From assembly GCA_025667525.1 (NCBI GenBank), contig CM046882.1, forward strand, positions 20,782,488 through 20,846,487: DNA of 64,000 bases. The letters run 5' to 3'. This DNA is from Glebionis coronaria (Eukaryota > Streptophyta > Magnoliopsida > Asterales > Asteraceae). Each line of letters opens with the position of its first letter. The stretch's first letter is position 1. Under the pieces are notes generated by a model, which ran no database searches, had not been told where the DNA came from, and saw only the letters and a program-made list of their open reading frames with translations. Positions 21,251 through 32,289 of this stretch are shown here, piece by piece. The translations under genes and the position numbers were made by a program.

Positions 21251-24188
21251 TGTAACACCCCATTTTGATAATGGAATGTCACGCGTAATTATGGCGTGTC
21301 ATCAAAGCATACAAGGATAAATGTATAAAACATTACATGACCATAGGGATAACTGGAATCAAACATCGGTTCCCAAGCATAAGCCCAAAACATAATAAAG
21401 CAAAAGAAATGAATGAAAGACTAAACAAGCATAAGTATATGAAGGCAAAAAGGAAAAGAAGTCTCTAGCAGCTTCCATCCTACGCACGTCCTCCAAATGC
21501 TCGAGTCTTTCCTAGGGTACCTGCCGTTTTGGGACATGGAAAGGAAAGTAACGGCTGAGCAAAACGCTCAGTGCACAGATATAGACATAGTATAAGTGAC
21601 TAAAACATAATAGAGACTTAATAGCAGCGGAAATGTATAAGTCCTGGAAAACCTGGAACATGTTCATAAAACTGGTTTTATAGTTTGAAAAGCCTTATGT
21701 TTATCTTATGAAAACTGTATAACATATTTTACCATTAGCTAATATAGGTCATGAAAATCCACCGTGCATGAATACTTGGAGGGGTGACCTCATCATGCAA
21801 ATTAGAGGGGCTGCCTCTAATTTAAATATACTGGTTCTGGGTAGGAGGGATCAGCTCCTTGTGAAGGATGCAAGGCACACACCACATTCACCATGAAATC
21901 CTGTCTAAAAACATGTAACTAGGATGCACCCATACGCCCCACATGATAAATATAATATAAATGGCCAAAAGCTGAAGGGACGCCACGAGCAATCACTCTG
22001 CCGTGGTGAAGTCATAACATCAGTGCCTCTAATGTTATGGTTATGGTACCTCCATAACTAGGTGAAACTGGTCATGCATGTATATGGCTATAGGTAATCT
22101 TAATTAAACATAAGCAATCAAACACGTAACTTATACTACGGGAAAACAGTTGGCTGCATACGGGGAATCCTAATAAGGAAAGAATGTCCATAATGAAAGG
22201 ACGGGAATCCGTACCTTATGTCCAGTGAATGAAGAAGATGAACTGAGCGGAATCCTACTTCCGTATCACTAGTGCTACATAAATACATACATGAATAAGT
22301 ATCTGCTTACTAAATACGTAGCTGATTTTATGTCACGTCTTAGCTTATTCTATATGTTCTTACCATGTATTACTGTTTAAAGCCTTAAACTGTGTTTATC
22401 TTATATTCTGTTTAATCTGATTAAGTATTTTTGGTACTTCATGTATTATTATACTTACTGTGTAATAATAAGTAACTTTCCAAAAATAGCAGGTTTCCTA
22501 AAATAGAAAGTTTCCAAAAATAGAAAGTTTACAAAAATAGAAAGTTACCAAAAATAGAAAGTTTCCAAAAATAGAAAGTTTCCAAAAATAGAAAGTTTCC
22601 AAAAATAGAATTACTGCTTAAAATAGATAAGTTTCTAAAAATAGAAAGTTTCCATAAATAGATCAGATGCCTTAATTAAATAAGTTTCCATAAATAGATT
22701 AGCTGCCTGAAATAATTAAGTTTCTAAAAATAGAAGGTTTCCATAAATAGATTAGCTGCCTTATTTAATTAAGTTTCTAAAAATAGAAAGTTTCCATAAT
22801 TAGAAATAAGCTGGTTAAATAAGCTAAGTATATAAGCCTAAGTGTTTTCATGATTATTTCTAAGTCATATGATATAATGTATAGTTTAATAATTATTTCA
22901 TGTAATTAAATTAAACTATATGTTAAAATATTTAATTAAAGTATAACATGTTTTTAATTAAATAAAGTTAAATACTTAGGTTAAAACATGTATTATTATT
23001 TATTAATAATATAACCTAAGTCATGTTAATTAATTAATTATAATCATGGTTTTTAAATAATTAATTAATTATAAGTCTAAGATATAAAATATTTAGGTTA
23101 ATTAATTCATGATTATAATAATTAAAATAACCTAAGTCATGTTATTAAATTAATCATATCATTTTATTAATTTAATTAAGATCATAAACATAAAAAAACT
23201 AAACATACACCATGAACCGGATCTAGAATCAAAACCTTGAACCGGACATGAAATCGACACCGTACCCCGAACCAAATCGGGGTACCCCGTGTCTTGAGGT
23301 TGCCGTGGGACCCACACACACCAACCGAGACCATATATGGTCTTGGTGGTGGTCGGTTGGCCAAACCGAAACCCCTTTGGGTTCGGTGTAGCCTGCGGCC
23401 AAAACAAACACCCATTAAAAACATACTTTTGATTTTATTAAACCCCAAATCATGTTAGATCCATGTTTATTTATTAGGTTTTTGTAAAAACATAACATGT
23501 TCTTGATTTATTTAAAAGATCAAATCAAAAGAAAAAGTTTAAAAAGGATTTACCGAATTCGTGGATCAAAAGGATGAAGAACAAACACGATCACCAACTA
23601 AATTTCCAAGATCCAAGATCACAAACCACCTCCTTGTGGTGTTATTAAGGTGGCGGCACAAAGAAGAAACAGGAAGGAGGGTTTTAGGGTTTTTTTCTAA
23701 AATCTTCTGTGAATGAAAATGAGTAGTGAAAAATCTCTTTTCCCTTTTAGTAAAATTTGATGGGCTAAGCCCATCCTCCCTCCTTAATCTCGTGGTAATG
23801 GGGCCCACAAGGGGTAACCCGAATGTTTTTCCGTGTCTAAAATATTGGTGTGTTCTCGTGTGTTCTTGTGTTCGTGTTTTACGTGTTCTCGTTAAATATT
23901 AACCGTGACTTAATATATTTATTTGTGTTCGTAATAAATATATATACGTAATTAATATTAGCTCGTGATTAAATTACGTTCATGATTTCATGATCGCATG
24001 TTCGTGACTAATTATTGTTTAAATAATTATTGTGTGTTCGTGCGTAATAAATACTTATCGTGTTCTAACACGTACGTAATACGTAAAATCCTAACACGTA
24101 ATCGTAATCATGCTATAATAGGAAAGTTTTAATCTAGTACGTACGATCTTAAGGGTACTACTCATGGTAAAAGCATGCGGGTTTTACA
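21251..24188 (-). repeat. 3' LTR of G3 (left copy)
   Basis: 2938 bp, plus-strand ends TGTAACACCC and GCGGGTTTTACA. It contains a 17-bp minisatellite and AT-rich stretches. ORFs at 23159-23448 and 23566-23808 recur in the right LTR but resemble nothing I know and overlap one another, so I treat them as chance. Confidence 0.88.
22472..22800. repeat. 17-bp minisatellite in the G3 left LTR
   Basis: Unit GTTTCCAAAAATAGAAA; a tight run of six units follows a variant unit (TCCTAAAATAGAAA), then looser copies with CATAAATAGA variants. The right LTR has one more unit. Confidence 0.85.
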
Positions 24189-24208
24189 ACTCTTCCCCCC
24201 TAAAAAGA
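24189..24208 (-). other. Polypurine tract of G3
   Basis: Minus strand CTTTTTAGGGGGGAAGAGT next to the 3' LTR start, as in G5. Confidence 0.78.
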
Positions 24209-25357
24209 AAAATTCGTCCCCGAATTATAGATAACGTACTGAAAGAGGAACATACCCGAATCAAACTAAGAGGGTATGTAAGATAAATGAACGTGTAGGT
24301 GAGCTGGCAGAAGGAACGCGGAACGTGACATGTCTTGAAAGGACATGGAACGTGACGTGACTGAAAGGACATATCTAATTGATAAGAGAAAAACGGATAA
24401 AAGTCCAGATGAACTTGTCCGTTTCCAAGTGGCCTCCCTCTTGGAACGGTTCCTTCAGAAGATCTTGACACTAAAGATAAATCTTGGTCCTCCTGACCTT
24501 GACTTGGAATCCGAAGAAATTCTTGGTTATCTACGGAAGGTAGACCCCCTAAATTCGATCGAGGAAAATAAGAGTTAACGTGCAAGGGTAACTGAAACGT
24601 TACGATTAAAGACAATTTGACTTAACTGTTAACCAGAAACGATGCGCGAGACATAAAGAAACGTAGTACGTGAAAATTTTTGAACGTGATACGTGAAATA
24701 TTTTGAACGTGCTACGTGGAGATAAGGCGAGTGTAGTATGAGTAAACATATTGTGATCCATGATATGTGTAACATATCTTGATCATGATATGAGGAACGT
24801 GGAATGAACATGACATGTGAAACATATTGTGATCATAGAATACAATGGCGGTAACATCAAACGCTACAAGGTGAGACGTGGAATATGACGTGAAACGTCT
24901 ATCTGATGATGGAGGGTTATACTAAACTTGGGTCTGGTCTCTCAAGTTCTTGCAAACTACCCAGAATGAGAAAAGAAATGAACGTAAAATCATAAGCCAA
25001 GATACGATCATGAACGTGAATAGTGTCATAAACGCGAGCGCGAACGCAAGGCGTGGAATTAGAATGAAGACGTGAAGTAATTTAGGAGTACAATTGCGAA
25101 TATTTGTCTGACCCGATAGCTGAGGGATTACCAAGTGGTCGGATGAGCCTTGGCTGGAACATGCCTGATCAATCTGTTGGTTCTGCAATCCTTGCGGATG
25201 TAAGGATTCTGCAGACTTGATCAAACTGTTTGCAATAACCCAGATAGCATCATGCTTCTTCTGAGTTTGCGTTAATCTGGTAACCAAAATCCATGGAGAT
25301 CTTGTCCCATTTTAGTACACAAATTCAGATGATGAAACATCCCAGTCCGTTGGTGTC
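24209..25357 (-). pseudogene. Ruined interior of G3, left part, with integrase remnant
   Basis: Only about 25210-25290 is recognisable: [18 protein letters not shown] on the minus strand, close to the integrase core entry of G5 ([17 protein letters not shown]). The rest is low-complexity text rich in ACGTG and CATG words (for example GAACGTGA, TACGTGAAA) without an ORF of note. It lies just outside the S2 insertion and is collinear with the RT remnant at 49819-50025. Confidence 0.65.
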
Positions 25358-25362
25358 CTATC
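25358..25362. repeat. Target-site duplication of S2, left copy
   Basis: CTATC here and at 49371-49375, flush with the LTR ends. Confidence 0.9.
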
Positions 25363-25610
25363 TGTTGATCCCAAACTTAGATCGATTAGCTTTGTGTATA
25401 CGATATTAGATCAAGTATAACACGTAGAGAAACCTTTGTTATATGCTTTGTGAATCTAAGTATTATGCGGAATTTAATACTTAAACAAGAACACAAGATG
25501 TAAACAAAACTTTCACTTTGATTATGAATGTCGAACTTGCTTACAATGAAAGATGTTTATGAATGAAAACTTAATGAAAACTTGATAATAAACATTAACC
25601 TAAAGGCCTT

Positions 25611-25619
25611 CTTTTATAG
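25611..25619 (-). promoter_or_regulatory. TATA box of the S2 3' LTR
   Basis: Minus strand CTATAAAAG; the same box is at 49103-49111 in the 5' LTR. Confidence 0.65.
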
Positions 25620-25744
25620 ACTAAGAAGCCTTGTACAATAAGCTACGTATCAACTATTCTAGGTATAGAAAATACATTATCGTTTCTATCCTTACTAGAA
25701 GTATTCTAGAATATAATAAACGTGTAGCTCACAACTTCCATCAG

Positions 25745-25850
25745 TGCTTGTCTTCAATCTGTCAACGCTTGACTTTAACTTGTCAACGCTTGGGCTGTCA
25801 GCGCTCACTTTGTTCTTGTCAATGCTTGAGTTGTTCTTGTCAGCGCTCAA
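25745..25850 (-). repeat. CG[C/T]TGACA motif array in the S2 3' LTR
   Basis: On the minus strand AGCGCTGACAAG, AGCATTGACAAG, AGCGCTGACAG and AGCGTTGACAAG or its CAG variant recur at roughly 18-25 bp spacing, starting about 30 bp inside the LTR. The right LTR has the same array at about 49245-49343 with one base difference. Confidence 0.85.
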
Positions 25851-25878
25851 GTGATCTGGCCTTAATTTATTCCCAACA

Positions 25879-25896
25879 ATCCTCCCCTAAACTTGA
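25879..25896 (-). other. Polypurine tract of S2
   Basis: Minus strand TCAAGTTTAGGGGAGGAT directly before the 3' LTR, the same tract as in S1. Confidence 0.88.
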
Positions 25897-25930
25897 TATC
25901 CACTCTTATGATCAAGTTTCTGAATAAACA

Positions 25931-28749
25931 TTAAGAACTTGGAGGAGTCTGACAAACCTTATCATATTGGTAATAAATAAATCTTATCAAATTCTTTGCC
26001 ACGTCAATTGTATAATCTATCTCCAACTGGGTGTCCTTCATCTTTTCCAAAACAGCCTTGGATATGAAATATTGAGCATCCACAAGTAGATACTCAGCAA
26101 ACTTAGTAGAACTCAAATGGTATACACCAGCAGCTGAATATAACCTCCATTGAAGACCACTGAGGTCATCTTCAAGATCCTTCCATATTTCAGGATCTTC
26201 CTCATTTGTCCCACACATTCTTTTGAATGTGGTCCAAAGTTTTATTCCATTAGCTGAAGTTGGTGCTTCAGCCTCATACTTGGTCTCCAGCAACCTCCAA
26301 AGGTCCACCAAGTCTTCTCTATCACAACTTGCAAATAAAGATATGAGAGTGGTAAAAGTGTGTACCTCCTTGCCATATCTTCCAATCTTCCAGAATCCAC
26401 ATTCATCCTCATCATAACTCACAATTGGATTCCTGGAATCTAATGGTAACACTTGCACCATATCTGAAGCTTCTAATGGGGAGAGCTTGAGGCTCTTTCT
26501 AATAACTGCTTCACTTGGATATAGTTGATTCATATCTTTTGGAAACTCAAGTGTAAATCCCTTCTTCACTGGCCTGGGAACTATCATAGCTTTCTTGATT
26601 TCCATCTCTTCTGCAAGTTGCTCCTTTCTTTCATCTGAAAGAAGTCTGAAAGTGTTTTCTTCCTGCACTTTCACCCAAATAGGATAAGCCCTATGTTCCA
26701 ACTCATCAAATGTCAAAGCCTTCAACTTCTGATGTGTCCATCCAACTCCATGACATCTGAGTAACATAAAAAGTAGAGCTTCCTTCTATCCCTTTTCAAC
26801 TCAGAGAGAATGTTGCTTGCCTTGTGCTTCAAAATCACCTTACAATCCTTCTGAACTCTAAGAAGAAGCTCCAAACCCCATATTTGATCTGAAATGGTCA
26901 AGTCTGGATTATCCATGCAGCTTTCTTCCCAAGAATTGTACATCTGAACCACCTCTGGCATGTCAAAGTCAATCTGCAACTTTAAATCTCTCAACTTTTC
27001 CCTAGCAAGCTCATCACCATACTCAAGCCTTTCTGGTTCAATAATCATCACACTTGAGTCTGAGCTGGCTCCATCACTTTCTTCTTCAGAAGTCACAACA
27101 AATGGTGACTTTTCCTTTTCACCTTGTTCCATCATTTGCTCAGCCAATCTTCTATCAAATTCAACTTGGGCTGCATTCTTTGGAACAATTTATTCTACCA
27201 ATATACCCTTACCCTTATCTGATGGTGCAATGGTTGGTAAGGTAGATGGTAATACCTGAGTAGGAACTTCCTTGATGATAAATGATGACTGGAATACATC
27301 ACCTTCATGTGCAGATCTGTCAACGCCCAAATTTCCTCTATCAGCGCCCAAAATACTTCTATCAGCGTCCGAACTTGTCTTGTCAACGCTCAAATATTTT
27401 CCCTCAGCGCCTTGTGTAACCTCTCTCAACATAGCAGTAAATGATAAATTTAGATTGGTTGGAGAGATTAAGGACGTATCAAAACCTGTTTGTTCCTTCA
27501 AAGTAGTAAGAGCTTCAGCAACATCCATTGATCGACCATCTTGACTGCTCTTATCACTCAGATTTCTTTGATCTTCCTCCCCTTTGGAAGACTCCTCCAT
27601 ACCCCTCCTAGCATGATCACTCTCCAAAACAACAATCCTCTCCCTCAATGCCTTGAGTTCAAGGCCTTGTGAGCTGACAATTTGTAATAAGTCTGCATTT
27701 TGCTTTTGCAAGCTAATGCAGACTGCCGTCAATTCCAAAATAGTCATTGGTTCCAGTCTGCCCTCTTCTGAAATGGGGATTTGACCTCCCAAGTCAGGTT
27801 CATTGGGCATGGATGAGGACTTAATTATGGTGGGACTGCCTTGGCCAGCTTCTAAGCCAGAACCAATAGTCCCAGCCTCATCCAGGTCACCAGCCACACT
27901 TGTGGTGGTGGTTCTCTCTGCTTCATGGCTAGGACCACCAGAGGAGAACACTCCAGTAGTCCTTTGGCGTTTAATCAACCTATATTCAGGTGGTGTGGAA
28001 GATGGTGTGGAAGAATGGGTAGATGTGGGTTGGTTAAGGGGTGTTTGGGATAGTGATGGTTGTGTGTCAGCGTTGGAAATAGGCACATCAACGCCAACAT
28101 TTAATGTGTCAGCGTCAAAGGGTTCTTGGTCAATTTGCATTTGTTTAGGTGAGGACAAAGGTTCAGGAATAGGTTCAAGTTGTGGTTGAGGGTCAATGTG
28201 AGGTTGGGGGTCTGGTTGGGGTTGTGCTGCTGCAATAACAGCAAGCATGGCTGGGGTTAAAGGTAAGTCTCTATGAGGTGGTGAATTCATCTTTGTAAAA
28301 ATAGCTTTCTTTTGTTCAGGGATTTTATAAAAATCATTGTGATCCCTTGAACAATATCTTTGATCATCAAAAATCATTTGCAGAAAACGGGGATAAGCTA
28401 AAGTCATTTTTGTCCCCTTGTTTTTACACATCCCTTCAAAAATCATTTTAGAATAGTTATATTTTTGCCCTGTTGCAATGCACACAATAGCAGTTGCAAT
28501 GGATCTATTGATCTCATTGTGTGCAGTACATTTGGGACTCAAACATTGAAGGAGAATGTGAATGAGGTACTTCCAGGCTGGGGGAAATTCCTGCTTATGG
28601 TACTTATTAAGAGTACCTTCATCAGGAATTGGATATCCCAAAGCCCTAAGCCCTTGTTCTATTTCAGTTATGGGAAGAATGGTTACACCATCAGCATCAT
28701 CAAGATGCAAGGCCTGGCGTACCAAGGCCTCAGTAACCACCCAAGACCT
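25931..28749 (-). pseudogene. ORF3 of S2, middle and C-terminal part
   Basis: Continues the protein begun at 41048 after the S1 insertion. Reads VTEALVRQALHLDDADG, GTLNKYHKQEFPPAWKYLIH, QCLSPKCT, then a Pro/Gln-rich segment (QPQPDPQPHIDPQPQ), the basic LIKRQRTTGVFSS, a coiled-coil stretch (LTAVCISLQKQNADLL), and a C-terminal block with NPIVSYDEDECGFWKIGR, FASCDREDLVDLWRLLE and WRLYSAAGVYHLSSTK. Broken by TAA 27190-27192 and a frameshift near 26765. Motif-encoding copies (SADRSILGADRGN) occur before the stop. Function unknown. Confidence 0.82.
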
Positions 28750-28754
28750 CCCAT
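28750..28754. repeat. Target-site duplication of S1, left copy
   Basis: CCCAT here and at 40794-40798, flush with both S1 LTR ends. Confidence 0.92.
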
Positions 28755-28782
28755 TGTTGGGAATAAATTATGGGTCAGTTCA

Positions 28783-28874
28783 CTAGACGCTAATAAGAAG
28801 AATGTCAACGCTGATAAGATGACATTGTACGCTGACAGCCAAGCGTTGACATTGAAGAAGTCAACGCTGACAGC
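28783..28874 (+). repeat. CGCTGA motif cluster in the S1 5' LTR
   Basis: GACGCTAATAAG, AACGCTGATAAG, TACGCTGACAG, AGCGTTGACA and AACGCTGACAG within about 90 bp, all in the sense direction, about 30 bp inside the LTR. Confidence 0.85.
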
Positions 28875-29021
28875 CTTGAAGATTGACACTGATGGAATAT
28901 ATCTTCATACGAATCTTTTTGTTTATTTGTGTATGGTAAAGATAAGCTCGACATTGTATTTTCTATTATTATCTTTACCTAGAATAGTTGATTCGTAGCT
29001 TATTGTACAAGACTTCTTAAT

Positions 29022-29030
29022 CTATAAAAG
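29022..29030 (+). promoter_or_regulatory. TATA box of the S1 5' LTR
   Basis: CTATAAAAG, 267 bp into the LTR, conserved in all four S1 and S2 LTRs. Confidence 0.7.
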
Positions 29031-29280
29031 AAGATCTTTTAGGTTAAAGTTAATAATCAGTTTTCATAAGTTTTCACAAGTTAAACCTCTTTCATTGTAA
29101 TCAAGTTCGATCATTCTAATACAAGTGAAAGTTTGTTTAACATCTTTGTGTTTTAGATTAAGTGTTAATTCCGCATAACACTTAGTTACTTTATTCATAA
29201 GCAAAGGTTTCTCTACGTGTATTACTTGATCTAATCTCGTATACACAAAGCTTAATCGATCTAAGTTTGGGATCAACAAG

Positions 29281-29292
29281 TGGTATCAGAGC
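29281..29292 (+). other. Primer-binding site of S1
   Basis: TGGTATCAGAGC two bases after the LTR, complementary to initiator-Met tRNA. Confidence 0.92.
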
Positions 29293-29383
29293 TTGTTGAG
29301 AAACTTTTGATCTTTAAGTAACGCAAGAACCCTAAAACACCAAACCCTAAAAACCCTAAATCTCTCAAAACCCTAAAAACATC
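29293..29383 (+). promoter_or_regulatory. S1 leader with clustered telo-box-like motifs
   Basis: Four CCCTAAA repeats (three as AAACCCTAA) lie in the 60 bases before the gag ATG. In plants the telo-box is a known binding site for TRB-type factors. S2 has at least two copies at the same place. Confidence 0.5.
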
Positions 29384-32269
29384 ATGTCTGGCACAAATCA
29401 GCCTTCTGCTTTGCTACAAAACAACTCCACAAACCCTAGTATCAAAATTCCCATGTTTGATGCCAGGAACTTTGAGCTTTGGAAGTCTAATTTTGAGCAA
29501 TATATAGCCATCCATGACTACACTCTTTGGGAGATTGTTGAATATGGGAACACATTCAACAAAGCTCAAAAGATTGCTAATGCTATTGCCGCAAGGATAG
29601 CCCTTCCTAATTGTCCTGAAGCTGATAAGAAGGAAAAGCCTGAAGATGGAAGAGCTGTATCTGCTGATGATGTAGCCAAGAAAAGGGTGGACATGAAAAT
29701 CTTGAACATCATGAAACACGCCCTAGGTCATGAGAATCAGCACAAGTACAAACGCTTTGAGTCTGCAAAAGAGCTTTGGGAAGCTCTTGAAGTAGCACAT
29801 GGTGGCAATGCTGACACAAAAGAAGAAAAGAAGAAGCAACTCATGCATGAGTATGCTGTCTTTAAGGCTCAACCCAATGAGAATCTCAGCAGTGTGAGAA
29901 GTAGACTGCTTGACATCACAAGTCAACTTTCCTTCATGGGAACACAGATTGATGACCCTGACTTGAATGCTACTTTTCTCAAAAGCCTTGGTGATGTATG
30001 GAAGATTGAGACAAGATCCATTCTTGTCAATAACACCCACAAGACCTCCAGGTTTGATGACATCTTCAACAAACTAAGACTGTTGGAAAATGAATGGCTT
30101 TTGGAGAGTGATAATAAATCTTCCAGTAGCAACATGGCCTTCTTCTCACAAAGTGAAGGCCAATTTGATTCCATGAACTCTTATGGACATCCAGTCACTG
30201 GATCTCAATGTGTCAACGCTGGATCACAGTCTGTCAGCGCTGGATCATATCCTGTCAATGCTTTATACTCAAGCGCTGACACACACAACTTTGGCGCTGA
30301 TAGAATTAAGCCTGCTGGTTTAGATCTAGATACTGTGTGTGCATTCATTGCTTCTTTGCCCAGTGATTCAAGGATTACATATGAAGATCTTGAGCAGATA
30401 AGTGATGAGCAATTGGAAGAGATGGACATCAAGTGGACTATGGCTCTTGTAAGTTTAAGAGCAAACAGGTTTAATAAAAGGTTCAAGAAGAAGATGACCT
30501 TTGATGCTAAGGATGTCGCTAGATTTGACAAATCCAAAGTTGAGTGCTACAATTGTCATAGGATGGGGCACTTTATGAGGGAATGTAGATCTCCAAGAAG
30601 ATCTGATGCTGGTAAGCCTTCAAGCCAAATGGTTAAGAGCCAAGATTCCAAGGCTATGGTTGCTGTTCAACAAATTGATGGTGTTGGAGGATGGGACTGG
30701 AGCTGGAACTTTATGGCTAAGGATGAGGAAGAGGACAGAGCTTTGGTTGCTGAAGTTAAAGAAGAGCATGTTGAATATGCTCTCATGGCACACTCCTCCT
30801 CTTCATCAGATAATGAGGTATATGATGATGCTTTCTGTTCTAAGGGTTGTCGTTTAAATACTGAAAAACTAAATCAAGAGATAGTAAAATTATTAGATGA
30901 GGCAAGTACTGAAAGATGCAAAGTATCTAATTATCAAATTGCTCTTACCCAAACAGAAAAGACAGTAGCTGAGTATAAGAAAATGAAGTTTGATTTAAAG
31001 GATCAAATAAATATCTTAAAACATGAGTTACATCAAAGTAAAGATATTCAAGATATCACAAACAGGGTTAATCTTGATTTGATAGCTCAGTTAGATGAGG
31101 CTAACAAAAATAAAGATAATGTGAGTCTTAAAATCCAGAGATTTGATAAGGCCACACAATCCCTAGGAGAGTGTGTTAGTAAACAAAGAGACTCTAAGGA
31201 TATGAGTGGGATTGGGATGAAAGATTATACTGGTGTTCCACCACCAGCTGGGGATTTCTATGGTGTCCAATCAAAGGACTTATCTTGGACTGGCTTGCCA
31301 GAACTCCAAGAGAAGGAATTCATTCCTCCACCTAGAGTGACTTCCCCAGTTGAAGAATACAAACAAAAACTGACTGACCTAGATGAGTGGAAGAAAGCTA
31401 ACCACACTTTGTTTGTTAAGGGAGGGTTGTTGTGTGAAAGTCCAAATGAGCCCACACCAATTAAGAGCCATGATCCTACACCTATTAAAATCACACACCC
31501 AACCACTGGCAAAGCTGTTGACCTTGGCCCACAAACTGTTAGAAAACCTAGTGTTAAGTATGCAGAGATGTATAGGAATACTAGGTCACCAAAAAGCCAA
31601 GTTAGTAACCATGGAACAGGCTTCTTTGCTTCTAGACCTAAGACTATGTCTAGAAAAGCTTGTTACTCATGTGGTAGCTTTTCACATTTGGCATACAAAT
31701 GTGTCAACGCTTCCAATGTCAACGCTGATAGGAACCATTTCAGCGCTGACAAAAGTCAACATAGGTCAAACACTGTCAGACCCAATACCTTTGTGAACAA
31801 AAGTTCACAAGTTGTTAGACCAGCCCCATTCTTTTCTAGAGGGTCTAACACACAAGGCCTAAGACCTTTCCAAAAGTCAAACACTTGGTCCAATAGGCAA
31901 TGGGTTCCTGTAGCAAACCCTAGGTTTAACGCTGATAAAGGCAATCGGGGCGCTGACAAGAACAATTTCAGCGCTGACAGACACACTGCCAAACCTAGGT
32001 ATTTGCAACCACAGGGAAATAGGTCTAAAGCTTCTACTAGCTTAACATGGAGACCAAAACAAGACCAAAACCCTAATTTTACTGGTCTTTCTATGACATG
32101 CAACAGGTTTCATTATATTTCAAAGGCCATGTCAACACCAATTGGGGTTAACTGGGAATTTCATTCAAAAAGGGATGAAAATGGGGTTGTTATGAGAACC
32201 AAGTCTGTTCTTGTTGAACAACCAGATGAATCCAAGTCTTCCAAGGCTTGGGTTCCCAAAGAAAACTAA
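29384..32269 (+). CDS. gag: Gag polyprotein of S1 (961 aa)
   Basis: Structural protein that packages element RNA into particles. ATG at 29384, after the leader. The N-terminal capsid-like part (UBN2 type) has FELWKSNFEQYIAIHDYTLW, ESAKELWEALEVAHGG, LSSVRSRLLDITSQLSFMG and LNATFLKSLGDVWKIE. A CCHC zinc knuckle CYNCHRMGHFMREC is at residues 388-401. A long coiled coil follows (about 495-620), then a second knuckle CYSCGSFSHLAYKC at 760-773. The tail is basic and Asn/Ser-rich with VNADRNHFSADK-type repeats. Long Gags with coiled coils are a Sirevirus trait. It is fully open and ends in TAA 32267-32269, overlapping pol in the -1 frame. Confidence 0.92.
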   Translation: MSGTNQPSALLQNNSTNPSIKIPMFDARNFELWKSNFEQYIAIHDYTLWEIVEYGNTFNKAQKIANAIAARIALPNCPEADKKEKPEDGRAVSADDVAKKRVDMKILNIMKHALGHENQHKYKRFESAKELWEALEVAHGGNADTKEEKKKQLMHEYAVFKAQPNENLSSVRSRLLDITSQLSFMGTQIDDPDLNATFLKSLGDVWKIETRSILVNNTHKTSRFDDIFNKLRLLENEWLLESDNKSSSSNMAFFSQSEGQFDSMNSYGHPVTGSQCVNAGSQSVSAGSYPVNALYSSADTHNFGADRIKPAGLDLDTVCAFIASLPSDSRITYEDLEQISDEQLEEMDIKWTMALVSLRANRFNKRFKKKMTFDAKDVARFDKSKVECYNCHRMGHFMRECRSPRRSDAGKPSSQMVKSQDSKAMVAVQQIDGVGGWDWSWNFMAKDEEEDRALVAEVKEEHVEYALMAHSSSSSDNEVYDDAFCSKGCRLNTEKLNQEIVKLLDEASTERCKVSNYQIALTQTEKTVAEYKKMKFDLKDQINILKHELHQSKDIQDITNRVNLDLIAQLDEANKNKDNVSLKIQRFDKATQSLGECVSKQRDSKDMSGIGMKDYTGVPPPAGDFYGVQSKDLSWTGLPELQEKEFIPPPRVTSPVEEYKQKLTDLDEWKKANHTLFVKGGLLCESPNEPTPIKSHDPTPIKITHPTTGKAVDLGPQTVRKPSVKYAEMYRNTRSPKSQVSNHGTGFFASRPKTMSRKACYSCGSFSHLAYKCVNASNVNADRNHFSADKSQHRSNTVRPNTFVNKSSQVVRPAPFFSRGSNTQGLRPFQKSNTWSNRQWVPVANPRFNADKGNRGADKNNFSADRHTAKPRYLQPQGNRSKASTSLTWRPKQDQNPNFTGLSMTCNRFHYISKAMSTPIGVNWEFHSKRDENGVVMRTKSVLVEQPDESKSSKAWVPKEN
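30208..30300 (+). repeat. CGCTG motif cluster inside S1 gag (first)
   Basis: AACGCTGGAT, AGCGCTGGAT, AATGCTTTAT, AGCGCTGACAC and GGCGCTGATAG, each in the frame giving Ala for GCT, in a non-conserved linker before the first zinc knuckle. Confidence 0.8.
31703..31986 (+). repeat. CGCTGA motif clusters inside S1 gag (second)
   Basis: Copies near 31707, 31720, 31742, 31929, 31950 and 31970 encode NADR, SADK, NADK, GADK and SADR. They flank the second zinc knuckle and a basic region. Confidence 0.8.
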
Positions 32270-32289
32270 TGTGTTTTCTTTATGTGCAG
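32266..32289 (+). promoter_or_regulatory. Possible 3' splice site at the gag-pol junction of S1
   Basis: Branch-point-like CTAAT at the gag stop codon, a T-rich stretch, then TGTGCAG/G ending at 32289. The same arrangement is present in S2 (AG at 45903-45904, minus). This is inference; a matching donor was not identified. Confidence 0.35.

Larger units (their letters stand above)
25363..25878 (-). repeat. 3' LTR of S2
   Basis: 516 bp, plus-strand TGTTGATCCC to ATTCCCAACA. It carries a sense-strand array of [A/G]CG[C/T]TGACA motifs at about 25745-25850 in U3. A TATA box (minus CTATAAAAG) lies at 25611-25619. Confidence 0.92.
28755..29278 (+). repeat. 5' LTR of S1
   Basis: 524 bp, TGTTGGGAATA to GGGATCAACA. 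U3 carries the CGCTGA motif cluster; a TATA box is at 29022. A transcript would start near 29050. Confidence 0.94.

Noticed and set aside
23159..23448. Overlapping minus-strand ORFs in the G3 LTR, repeated at 54321-54610
   Set aside because: Lie in LTR, overlap each other in all three frames, and match no protein I know; their recurrence is explained by the two LTR copies.
28465..28998. Plus-strand ORF of 177 codons
   Set aside because: Runs antisense to S2 ORF3 and across the S1 LTR edge; its frame is a by-product of the insertion.
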